A stretch of 64,000 nt of DNA from UBA1081 sp045535305. Its GTDB lineage: Bacteria; Bacillota; Clostridia; Oscillospirales; Acutalibacteraceae. This document shows, piece after piece, positions 33,986 through 41,689 of the stretch (the stretch's first letter is position 1; every line of letters begins with the position of its first letter). The notes beneath the pieces are model-generated. The model was not told where the DNA came from. It saw only the letters and a program-made list of their open reading frames with translations, and did no database searches. Both the position numbers and the translations under genes were made by a program. The stretch spans positions 1 through 64,000 of the forward strand of contig JAZSLJ010000069.1 of assembly GCA_045535305.1 (NCBI GenBank), given 5' to 3'.

Positions 33986-34039
33986 GTGCGGATAACAGGA
34001 CTTGAACCTGCACCGAGTTGCCCCGACTAGAATCTGAAG
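33986..34039 (-). pseudogene. 3' fragment of tRNA-Leu(CAG)
   Basis: Read on the minus strand this is the anticodon loop TTCAGAT (anticodon CAG), the 3' anticodon stem TCTAG, a long variable arm, the T arm around GGTTCAAGTCC and the acceptor strand TATCCGCAC. The 5' half is absent: the sequence before the loop does not pair, and CCA is not intact (CACAAA). It cannot be a working tRNA. The shape, anticodon loop to 3' end, is that usually left at integration sites in tRNA genes. Confidence 0.75.
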
Positions 34040-34184
34040 CTCTTTTCAAATTTTGCAAAGAAATGTTTATATACAGATATCAATAAAAAATTATAATACA
34101 AAATTTTTTAAAAACCGATTTTTTTGCCGTGAATTTTATTGTAATTTGTCGGTTTTTGTGATATTCTTTTTATTAGGTGATATT

Positions 34185-34460
34185 ATGAATGAAGAAAAAT
34201 TCCGTTTGAAAAATGGTTTTGTTTTAAGAGAAATAGCAGGTGAATTTATTGCTGTTCCTGTGAATCCTTGCGGAAATTCTGTAGGGATGATTGTTCTGAA
34301 CCCTGTGAGCGCCCTGATATGGCAGACTCTTCAGACAGAGTGTACTCTGAGTGAAATTGCAGACAAAATTTCTTCGGAATTTGATGTTTCAAAAGACGAG
34401 GCAGAGAGGGATATTGTTGATTTTCTGAAAGAACTTCGTGAGCTTGATTTTCTTGTTTGA
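34185..34460 (+). CDS. PqqD-like protein (standalone peptide-recognition domain)
   Basis: A 91-residue winged-helix protein of the PqqD family: FRLKNGFVLREIAGEFIAVP, then LNPVSALIWQTLQ, then a C-terminal helix pair (SEIADKISSEFDVSKDEAERDIVDFL). PqqD domains bind leader peptides of ribosomally made natural products, but many free PqqD-like proteins sit next to polysaccharide genes with unknown role. The ATG at 34185 is chosen (GGTGA upstream); the reading frame extends back to 34053 without a site. It has its own terminator and precedes the capsule locus. Confidence 0.8.
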   Translation: MNEEKFRLKNGFVLREIAGEFIAVPVNPCGNSVGMIVLNPVSALIWQTLQTECTLSEIADKISSEFDVSKDEAERDIVDFLKELRELDFLV

Positions 34461-34494
34461 AAAACTATATCCGCAAAAAGCAAAAACAAAAAAT

Positions 34495-34528
34495 AACGTA
34501 AAAACACTATTGTTTTTATTCACGTTTT
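34495..34528 (+). terminator. Terminator after the PqqD-like gene
   Basis: Paired segments AACGT/ACGTT and AAAAAC/GTTTTT enclose a short loop, followed by TTTT. Confidence 0.55.
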
Positions 34529-34558
34529 GTTGACAAAAGACAACAAATATTTTATATT
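34526..34558 (+). promoter_or_regulatory. Promoter with overlapping palindrome, uronate genes
   Basis: TTGACA (34530-34535) and TATATT (34553-34558) are separated by 17 bp. A perfect inverted repeat TTTGTTG-N8-CAACAAA (34526-34547) covers the -35 box and spacer, a possible operator. Confidence 0.7.
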
Positions 34559-34605
34559 AATTTATATTAACAAGTAATAAACAAAAGATACTGCAGGGGT
34601 GTATT

Positions 34606-35676
34606 ATGCTCGACAGAAATATAATTCTTGAAAATTCCACAGTTCTTGTTACAGGTGCCGCAGGCTTTGTCGGCGCTCATCTTGTGCTTGAACTTCTTGA
34701 AACAATCGAAGGAATAAAAATAGTCGGTCTTGATAATATGAACGACTATTATGATGTTTCAATAAAAGAATACAGACTTTCTCAAATAGAAAAGAAAGCG
34801 GCTGAAAAATCTTCTTGCAAATGGATTTTTATCAAGGGTGATATTGCAGACAAGGAGCTTGTTGATTCTGTTTTTGAAGAGTACGGCTTTGATGTTGTGG
34901 TGAATCTTGCCGCACAGGCGGGGGTTCGTTATTCCATAACAAACCCTGATTCTTATATAAAAAGCAACGTAATCGGATTTTATAACATTCTTGAAGCCTG
35001 CAGAAATTTCCCTGTAAAGCATCTTGTTTATGCAAGCTCTTCAAGTGTTTACGGAACAAATAAAAAGATTCCTTACAGTACAGATGATAAGGTTGATAAT
35101 CCCGTAAGCCTTTATGCCGCCACAAAGAAAAGTAATGAACTTTTTGCTCATTCATACTCAAAGCTTTATAATATACCATCCACAGGACTCCGTTTCTTTA
35201 CTGTTTACGGCCCTGCAGGAAGACCTGATATGGCGTATTTTGGTTTTACCAATAAACTTATAAAAAATGAAGATATCGAAATTTTTAATTTCGGTAACTG
35301 CAAACGCGACTTTACTTATGTTGATGATATTGTTGAAGGGGTAAAACGCATAATGATGTGTGCTCCCGAAAAGAAAAACGGCGAAGACGGGCTTCCCGTG
35401 CCGCCTTACAGAGTGTATAATATCGGTAATTCCAACCCCGAAAATCTGCTTGATTTTGTTGATATTCTTCAGCAGGAGCTGGTTTCGGCAGGAGTGCTTC
35501 CTGAAGATTACGATTTTGAAAGTCATAAAAAACTTGTGCCTATGCAGGCAGGTGATGTACCTGTAACTTATGCGGATACAAGTGCCCTTGAAAAGGATTT
35601 CGGTTTCAGACCCTCAACCTCTCTCAGGGAAGGACTTCGCAGATTCAGTAAATGGTATAAAGAATTTTATATGTGA
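34606..35676 (+). CDS. UDP-glucuronate 4-epimerase-like SDR
   Basis: A 356-residue extended SDR. The NAD loop is TGAAGFVGAHL, followed by the family-typical LDNMNDYYDVSIKEYRL. AAQAGVRYSI, the ASSSSVYG serine region and YAATKKSNE (YxxxK) match UDP-glucuronate 4-epimerases, which make UDP-galacturonate. It lies 9 bp before the UDP-glucose dehydrogenase gene, which makes UDP-glucuronate, so the two form a short pathway to UDP-GalA. The ribosome binding site is GCAGGGGTG. The C-terminus is slightly longer than in Gram-negative homologues. Confidence 0.88.
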   Translation: MLDRNIILENSTVLVTGAAGFVGAHLVLELLETIEGIKIVGLDNMNDYYDVSIKEYRLSQIEKKAAEKSSCKWIFIKGDIADKELVDSVFEEYGFDVVVNLAAQAGVRYSITNPDSYIKSNVIGFYNILEACRNFPVKHLVYASSSSVYGTNKKIPYSTDDKVDNPVSLYAATKKSNELFAHSYSKLYNIPSTGLRFFTVYGPAGRPDMAYFGFTNKLIKNEDIEIFNFGNCKRDFTYVDDIVEGVKRIMMCAPEKKNGEDGLPVPPYRVYNIGNSNPENLLDFVDILQQELVSAGVLPEDYDFESHKKLVPMQAGDVPVTYADTSALEKDFGFRPSTSLREGLRRFSKWYKEFYM

Positions 35677-35685
35677 GGAAATAAT

Positions 35686-36903
35686 ATGAAAATTGCAATT
35701 GCAGGTACGGGATATGTGGGGCTTTCTCTTGCTACACTTCTTGCTACAGAACATAAGGTAACAGCAGTTGATATCATTCCCGAAAAGGTTGAAATGATAA
35801 ATAACCGCATTTCTCCCATAAGTGATGAATATATTGAAAAATACTTCAAAGAAGCAGAGCTTGATCTTACTGCAACACTTGACGGAGACAGTGCATATAA
35901 GGACGCAGATTTTGTAATTGTTGCCGCTCCGACAAATTATGACAGTGAAAAAAATTTCTTTGATACTTCAAGTGTTGAGAGTGTAATTGAGAAAGTTATT
36001 GCTGTAAATCCTGATGCCGTAATAGTTATAAAATCTACAATTCCTGTAGGTTTTACCGCAGGATTGCGTGAAAAAACAGGTCATAAAAACATTCTTTTCA
36101 GCCCTGAATTTTTAAGAGAATCAAAGGCATTGTATGACAATCTTTATCCCAGCCGAATCATTGTCGGCACGGATGAAAATGATGCATTTCTCGTTAATTC
36201 GGCTCACGTTTTTGCATCTTTACTTGCCGATGCGGCGATTAAAAACGATGTTGACGTGCTTATTATGGGTACTACCGAAGCCGAGGCTGTAAAGCTTTTT
36301 GCCAATACATATCTTGCTTTGAGAGTAAGCTATTTCAATGAGCTTGATACTTATGCCGAGGTCAAAGGACTTGATACGGAGAGTATCATAAAAGGTGTTT
36401 GTCTTGACCCGAGAATAGGTGATCACTATAATAATCCCTCTTTCGGATATGGCGGATATTGTCTTCCCAAGGATACAAAACAGCTTCTTGCGAACTATAA
36501 GGATGTTCCCGAAAATATTATTGCGGCGATTGTTGAAGCTAACCGTACAAGAAAAGATTTTATTGCTCAGAGAGTTCTTGAAATTGCGAAAAAGTCCCGT
36601 GCAAGTGATGATTCGGACTCTCCTGTAATCGGTGTTTACAGGCTTACTATGAAAAGCGGCAGTGATAATTTCCGTCAGAGCAGTATCCAGGGTGTGATGA
36701 AGCGTATTGCTGAAAAAGGCGCTCAGATTATAATTTTTGAGCCTACCGTTGAAGACGGAACAATGTTTTTCGGCAATAAAATTGTTAATGACCTTGATGC
36801 TTTTAAGAGCAGTTGCGATGCAATTATTGCAAACCGTTATGACACTTGCCTTGATGACGTCGCTGAAAAGGTATATACACGCGATCTTTTCAGGCGTGAT
36901 TGA
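35686..36903 (+). CDS. ugd: UDP-glucose 6-dehydrogenase
   Basis: A 405-residue NAD-dependent enzyme oxidising UDP-glucose to UDP-glucuronate. The N-terminal GTGYVGLSLA and VDIIPEKVEMIN segments, the central KSTIPVGFT and FSPEFLRES, and the catalytic cysteine in GYGGYCLPKDTKQL are present, with LDPRIGDHYNNPSFGYGG typical of the short Ugd class. It follows the epimerase by 9 bp and ends at a terminator. Confidence 0.95.
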   Translation: MKIAIAGTGYVGLSLATLLATEHKVTAVDIIPEKVEMINNRISPISDEYIEKYFKEAELDLTATLDGDSAYKDADFVIVAAPTNYDSEKNFFDTSSVESVIEKVIAVNPDAVIVIKSTIPVGFTAGLREKTGHKNILFSPEFLRESKALYDNLYPSRIIVGTDENDAFLVNSAHVFASLLADAAIKNDVDVLIMGTTEAEAVKLFANTYLALRVSYFNELDTYAEVKGLDTESIIKGVCLDPRIGDHYNNPSFGYGGYCLPKDTKQLLANYKDVPENIIAAIVEANRTRKDFIAQRVLEIAKKSRASDDSDSPVIGVYRLTMKSGSDNFRQSSIQGVMKRIAEKGAQIIIFEPTVEDGTMFFGNKIVNDLDAFKSSCDAIIANRYDTCLDDVAEKVYTRDLFRRD

Positions 36904-36912
36904 GCCTTAAAT

Positions 36913-36960
36913 TTAATAAAAAATTCCTCCCTTTTGTCAGCCGACAATAGGGAAATTTTT
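36913..36960 (+). terminator. Terminator after ugd
   Basis: The stem contains TTGTC/GACAA around AGCC, outer CCC/GGG and AAAAATT/AATTTTT pairs, and a T-rich end. It separates the uronate pair from the capsule operon. Confidence 0.75.
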
Positions 36961-36982
36961 GTTGTGTTTTTATGTAATATAT

Positions 36983-37024
36983 ATACGCGCGCGTATTGAC
37001 TTTTATTTTAGTTTAATATAGAAT
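36983..37024 (+). promoter_or_regulatory. Capsule operon promoter with GC palindrome
   Basis: TTGACT (36996-37001), 17-bp spacer, TAGAAT (37019-37024). Directly before the -35 lies ATACGCGCGCGTAT (36983-36996), a perfect 14-bp palindrome that stands out in AT-rich surroundings. Confidence 0.7.
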
Positions 37025-37058
37025 GTTAATGTCGAATATTGTGGGGAGGTGTAGCTTG

Positions 37059-37790
37059 TTGATTGATATTCATTGTCATATTCTGTACGGGCTTGATGAC
37101 GGCTCGGTAAATATCGGGGAATCAGTCGAAATGGCTCTGATTGCAAGTAAAGGCGGTACAGATAAAATTATAGTTACTCCGCACAGTAACGTTACGGGCT
37201 CATTTCAGAATATGTGGAATCCCGAATTTGAGTCAATGGTAAAGAATCTTAACGATCTGATGGTACAGCAGGGTTGTAAGCTGACATTTTATCCGGGTCA
37301 GGAAATTTTCTGCGGCAAAGATGTTCAGAAGCTTCTTTCGGAAGGGCGGCTTATAACACTTAATAAATCCCGATACCCTCTTGTTGAATTTAATTTTAAT
37401 GAGCATTCGTCATCAGTGTACCGTAAGCTTTCAAAGCTGATTGCCGAAGGCTACACACCCATAGTTGCACATCCCGAGCGATATGCCTTTTTCTGTGAAG
37501 ATGATGATGCCGCAAACAGACTAAGAAAAATGGGCTGTCTTCTGCAGATGAATAAAGGCAGTATTGAAGGCAATTTCGGAAGGCATTCTTATGATGCCGC
37601 AATCAGGATGCTTGATAATTCTTATGCGGATTTTGTGGCAAGTGATGCTCACAGCCCATACAGCAGAACTCCCGATCTCAATGAGGTGTTTGAGTTCGTT
37701 GCCGAGAATTATTCATTTGATTATGCGGACGTCCTTTTTTATAATAATGCACATTGTGTTATCGAAAACAAAATAATCGACCGTTTTTGA
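37059..37790 (+). CDS. CpsB/Wzh-type PHP tyrosine phosphatase
   Basis: A 243-residue manganese-type phosphatase of the PHP superfamily that dephosphorylates BY-kinases of capsule loci. Metal ligands are visible in DIHCHILYGLDDGS, TPHSN, PGQEIFCG, AHPERY and SDAHS. The start is TTG at 37059 (MIDIHCH) with GGAGG 9 bp upstream; the TTG at 37056 is an alternative. The ATG at 37023 overlaps the promoter and is rejected. It is the first gene of the long capsule operon and its likely partners are the two kinases at 38641 and 40187. Confidence 0.9.
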   Translation: MIDIHCHILYGLDDGSVNIGESVEMALIASKGGTDKIIVTPHSNVTGSFQNMWNPEFESMVKNLNDLMVQQGCKLTFYPGQEIFCGKDVQKLLSEGRLITLNKSRYPLVEFNFNEHSSSVYRKLSKLIAEGYTPIVAHPERYAFFCEDDDAANRLRKMGCLLQMNKGSIEGNFGRHSYDAAIRMLDNSYADFVASDAHSPYSRTPDLNEVFEFVAENYSFDYADVLFYNNAHCVIENKIIDRF

Positions 37791-37816
37791 TTCTGTGCTT
37801 TGAGGAGAGAAAATTT

Positions 37817-38644
37817 ATGATGAAAGTTTATAGGATAGCAGTTATTTCCGTATTTGTTGTAATAACTGCAGTATTCGGTTACACATACATAATGAATTAC
37901 CTGACAACCGATACAACCTATCCCGTTATATATATCGAGGATGACATTCTTGAAATGAGCGTTAATGCACAAATGTCCGATTTTCTTAAAGGGGTTACCG
38001 CAACGGACGGAAAAGACGGTGATATTTCAGATAAGGTCATCGTTGAGTCTGTTTCAAATTTCATAAAGCCGGGTATATGTAAAGTTACATATACGGTATG
38101 CGATGCAGATAACCATGTTGCAACGGCTGTAAGAAAAGTAAAATATATCGACTACGAACCACCAAAGTATATGGTTAATGAATCACTTTGCTATTCTGTA
38201 TACGAAGCGGTCAATCTTAAAAATGCAATAAGCGTAAGCGATTGCTTTGACGGTGATATAAGCAACAGTATGATTCTTACATCAACAGATTATGTAAGTT
38301 CAAAGGAAGGCGTTTTCACTATTGATGCGTCTGTTACAAGCTCAAAAGGTGATACAGCGTCAATATCGCTTCCGGTTGTTGTTGAAAACAGAAGCCTTTC
38401 CGCACCGCAGATAGAATTGTCGCAATATCTTATTTACATAGATAAAGGAGAAGTAACCGATCCTGCACAGTTCATTGTGAGTGCAGTTGACTATAACGAA
38501 GATGATATCACAGAGGATATCACAATTGATACAAACCTTGATGTTAACCGCGATGGGATATATATGGTTCATTACTATGCGGTTGATGACAGAGGAGAAA
38601 GAGGACACAGTACTTTAATTGTGATTGTGGGAAATGCAAAATGA
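37817..38644 (+). CDS. Membrane-anchored DUF5011/Ig-like repeat protein
   Basis: A 275-residue protein. One N-terminal helix (about residues 7-27) is followed by three extracytoplasmic Ig-like repeats of DUF5011 style. The first contains TATDGKDGDISDKV and a KPGICKVTYTV strand. The second has SVSDCFDGDISNSM. The third has VSAVDYNEDDITEDI and GIYMVHYYAVDDRGERG. Such domains usually mediate adhesion or assembly. The chosen ATG at 37817 has AGGAGAG 9 bp upstream. Its place between the CpsB phosphatase and the kinase suggests a role in polymer export, anchoring or length control, which is inference. Confidence 0.75.
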   Translation: MMKVYRIAVISVFVVITAVFGYTYIMNYLTTDTTYPVIYIEDDILEMSVNAQMSDFLKGVTATDGKDGDISDKVIVESVSNFIKPGICKVTYTVCDADNHVATAVRKVKYIDYEPPKYMVNESLCYSVYEAVNLKNAISVSDCFDGDISNSMILTSTDYVSSKEGVFTIDASVTSSKGDTASISLPVVVENRSLSAPQIELSQYLIYIDKGEVTDPAQFIVSAVDYNEDDITEDITIDTNLDVNRDGIYMVHYYAVDDRGERGHSTLIVIVGNAK

Positions 38645-40194
38645 TGGAAAATAAACGAATTTCTTTTGAGATACATTCAGTAATCAAGGATCTTATTAAA
38701 AATTGCTGGATAGTTGTTCTTGTGCTGCTTTCATGCCGGATGGGTGTGTACGTTACCGAAAACTATGTCTACGAGCGTGAATATACAGCGTCAGCCACAA
38801 TGGTTGTTTCGGCAAAAGCTTCGGTGGCAGCCTCTTATTCAAACTATATTGTATCTGCAGACCTTGCTGAGATTTTTGCAAACGTTTTTAAAGATCCGAT
38901 AATCAAAACAAAAGCAAGTGAGCATCTTGGCAGAAGCTTCAAAGGCAGCATCAGTGCATCGGTTAAGGAAGGCACTAATTTTATTACACTCAGTGTTACA
39001 AGCAACAGCCCGAAGGATTCTTACGAGTTTCTTAATGCTGTTATTGCCGTATATCCTTCCGTGTCGGATTATATTTTCTCAAATGCAACGGTAATGATGC
39101 TCAAAGCTCCTTCAGTACCCGTCGCGCCTTCAAACAGTATATCTTCCGATGATAAAAGTTTGTTTTATTCGGCTGCCGCGATAATTTCGGCTTTTTTGAT
39201 TGTTGTTTTCTCCGTTCTTCGTGATACGGTAAAGAATGAGGAAGATTTTAAAGAGAAAATTGATTCTAAGCTTTTAAGCACCGTTATGCACGAAAGAAAA
39301 CACCGCACACTTAAAGGAATTATCAAACAGACAAAACAGTCTTTGAGAATTCACGCAAATGCATTTGTAAGCTTTTCTTTCGTTGAGAATTTTCACAAAA
39401 TTTCCGCAAAGCTTGAATTTATGAACCGCAGTAACGGTGATAAGGTTTTTGTTATTTCAAGTATTGCAGAAAATGAAGGCAAATCAACGGTTGCAACAAA
39501 TATTGCCCTTTCTCTTGCAAGCAAAGGTAAAAGAGTTCTGCTTATAGATTTTGACTTCAAAAAACCTGCGCTTTACAAAATTTTTGAAATGAATTATGAC
39601 CGTCAGTATGAGATCGGTGAATATCTTAATAATCCCACAGAGGAAAAAATCAAATTCAGAAAATATAAAGATACGTCGTTGTATCTTGCGCTTAATACAA
39701 AGCCTTACAGCGAAAGCGTTTCCTGGGTTGAAAGCGGAAAGCTTGAGAGATTTGTAAATACCGTATCGGAGCTTGTTGATTATATTATTATCGATACTTC
39801 TCCTGTTTCTGCCGATTCATCAACAGCCTCTATTGCAAAATTTTCCGATAAGCTTATTATGGTTGTAAGAACCGATATAGTAATGGTTGATGTGATAAAT
39901 AAGTCCCTTGCAACGCTCAGGGATTCGGGTGTTGATATCGCAGGGTGTATCCTCAATGACCTTTATCCCGAAATTGCCGTTTCCGATATTTTCGGCGCTG
40001 ATGAAACAGGTGAATATTACCATAAGTATTCAAAATACGGCAAGGATGACAGATACGGCAGATACGGTAAATACGGCAGATACGGTAAATACGGCAGGTA
40101 TTCAAAATATCGCCGTGTGTCAGCTTACTATAAATACACGATGAAACAGAACCCTCAAAAAATAAATTCAGAAACGGAACAGACAGATGAGTAA
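38641..40194 (+). CDS. Wzz-BY-kinase fusion with RYG/KYG tail
   Basis: A 517-residue bacterial tyrosine kinase fused to its chain-length (Wzz) part. Two membrane helices (about residues 20-38 and 180-202) bracket an outer domain, then Walker A SIAENEGKST (near 278), Walker A' LLIDFDFKKPA and Walker B YIIIDTSP (near 380). The C-terminal tail is a tandem RYG/KYG repeat (40050-40112 in DNA), ending with more tyrosines (YKYT). These are the phosphorylation sites that govern assembly. It overlaps the upstream gene by ATGA and the next kinase by 8 bp. Confidence 0.9.
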   Translation: MMENKRISFEIHSVIKDLIKNCWIVVLVLLSCRMGVYVTENYVYEREYTASATMVVSAKASVAASYSNYIVSADLAEIFANVFKDPIIKTKASEHLGRSFKGSISASVKEGTNFITLSVTSNSPKDSYEFLNAVIAVYPSVSDYIFSNATVMMLKAPSVPVAPSNSISSDDKSLFYSAAAIISAFLIVVFSVLRDTVKNEEDFKEKIDSKLLSTVMHERKHRTLKGIIKQTKQSLRIHANAFVSFSFVENFHKISAKLEFMNRSNGDKVFVISSIAENEGKSTVATNIALSLASKGKRVLLIDFDFKKPALYKIFEMNYDRQYEIGEYLNNPTEEKIKFRKYKDTSLYLALNTKPYSESVSWVESGKLERFVNTVSELVDYIIIDTSPVSADSSTASIAKFSDKLIMVVRTDIVMVDVINKSLATLRDSGVDIAGCILNDLYPEIAVSDIFGADETGEYYHKYSKYGKDDRYGRYGKYGRYGKYGRYSKYRRVSAYYKYTMKQNPQKINSETEQTDE

Positions 40195-41671
40195 TTCAGA
40201 AAATAAAAATGTAGAAGTGAACAGTAAACATATTGTTATATATTTTACGGACTTTTTGAAGGGTGCAAGGAAGTTCTGGTGGGTTTGTGTTGTTCTTGCG
40301 GTCATAATCGGAAGTGTCAGGTTCTTAAATGACTACAGAAGCTATGTTCCTTACTACAGTTCTTCCGCAACATTCACCATAAGCACACAGAACAGTCAAT
40401 CCACAATCAGCGGTATTTCATCATATTCTTTTTACTATGATGCAACAACCACTACTCAGCTTACCGATACATTCCCCTACATTCTGCAGAGCAATATCCT
40501 TCAGGATGCAATAAAAAATGACCTGGAGCTTACAAGTCTCCCCGTAAGTCTGAGTGCATCCTCAGTTGCAGGCTCTAACCTTTTTACATTGTCTGCAAGC
40601 GGTACAGATCCGCAGATGGTCTATGATGTTCTTATATGTGCAATAGATAATTATCCCGATGTGGCAAAGTATGTTGTGGGTAATATCAAATTTGATATGA
40701 TTGAAACCCCCGTTGTGGCATCTTCTCCTTACAATAAAGCAAATTATGTAAATAATACCGTTGAAGGTGTTGCAATCGGTATAATTATCGGTGTGTTTAT
40801 GATTCTTCTTTATGCATTTTTAAGAAGAACGATAAGAACCACCGACGATGTAAAAAGAGAGCTTAATCTTAACTCTATGGGCGCTGTGCCGGGTGTTGTT
40901 TTTAAAAAATATACAAAACCCGAAGACAGACACGTTATTTTTACAAATAAAAATATTTCTTCAGATTTTCTTGAATCCTTCCGTATTATACGAAACGTGT
41001 TTATAAATACTTCTGAAGAAAAGAAAGTCTTTATGGTAACAAGTACTGCTCCCGGTGAAGGAAAAACAACAACGGCAATAAATTTTGCGTTATCTCTTGT
41101 TCCCGTTGGAAAAAAAGTTCTTGTTGTTGACGCAGACCTTTATCATCCGAGTATTCTTGGGGCACTTATGGTGGAGCAGGACAGTGAAGATATTTCATTC
41201 AGAGAGGATTATAAGAATGAGGACGCTGTTTTTACCGTAAACAGAATTGATAAATTCGGGCTTGATGTAATGACCATCGAAACAGCCGATGACAAAAATC
41301 CTTTCAGCTGTATAAAAACACTAAGGAATGTTGTTGACGGAATCAAATCAAACTACGATTATATTTTTATAGATACACCGCCTTGCGGACTTATTTCTGA
41401 TGCTATGCATATTGCAACCGCCGCAGATGCTGCGATTTATGTAATTCATCAGGACAGTGTAAGAATTTCAAAAATCCGTCAGGGTATAGATAATCTTCTT
41501 TCAACTGATGTTTCTGTTTTCGGCTGTATTATTAACGGTGCGGCAAGCGGTATTTCATCCTACGGTTACGGACGTGGCTACGGTTACGGCTATGGTTACG
41601 GTTATGGTTACGGCTATGGCAAAAAATACGGATACGGAGAAAAAAAGAAGAAATTCAGACGTAAAAAATAA
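40187..41671 (+). CDS. Second Wzz-BY-kinase with YG-repeat tail
   Basis: A 494-residue paralogue of the previous gene with the same order: Wzz helix near residues 30-45, outer domain, second helix (GVAIGIIIGVFMILLYAF), Walker A TAPGEGKTT (near 286), LVVDADLYHPS, Walker B YIFIDTPPCG (near 391). The tail contains eleven tyrosines in Tyr-Gly steps (DNA 41561-41640). Two tandem BY-kinases in one operon are unusual; one may regulate or hetero-oligomerise with the other. Overlap of the start with the preceding stop suggests translational coupling. Confidence 0.9.
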   Translation: MSNSENKNVEVNSKHIVIYFTDFLKGARKFWWVCVVLAVIIGSVRFLNDYRSYVPYYSSSATFTISTQNSQSTISGISSYSFYYDATTTTQLTDTFPYILQSNILQDAIKNDLELTSLPVSLSASSVAGSNLFTLSASGTDPQMVYDVLICAIDNYPDVAKYVVGNIKFDMIETPVVASSPYNKANYVNNTVEGVAIGIIIGVFMILLYAFLRRTIRTTDDVKRELNLNSMGAVPGVVFKKYTKPEDRHVIFTNKNISSDFLESFRIIRNVFINTSEEKKVFMVTSTAPGEGKTTTAINFALSLVPVGKKVLVVDADLYHPSILGALMVEQDSEDISFREDYKNEDAVFTVNRIDKFGLDVMTIETADDKNPFSCIKTLRNVVDGIKSNYDYIFIDTPPCGLISDAMHIATAADAAIYVIHQDSVRISKIRQGIDNLLSTDVSVFGCIINGAASGISSYGYGRGYGYGYGYGYGYGYGKKYGYGEKKKKFRRKK

Positions 41672-41689
41672 CAGAAAGGCAGGAGGAAA

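Noticed and set aside
33986..34039. Functional tRNA-Leu, or a tRNA-Sec suggested by TCA in the loop
   Set aside because: The 5' half and the pairing partner of the anticodon stem are missing. Aligning the TCTAG stem puts CAG, not TCA, at the anticodon.
34053..34184. 44-residue N-terminal extension of the PqqD-like protein
   Set aside because: Homologues of this family begin near MNEEKFRLK. The upstream part is AT-rich and without a start signal.
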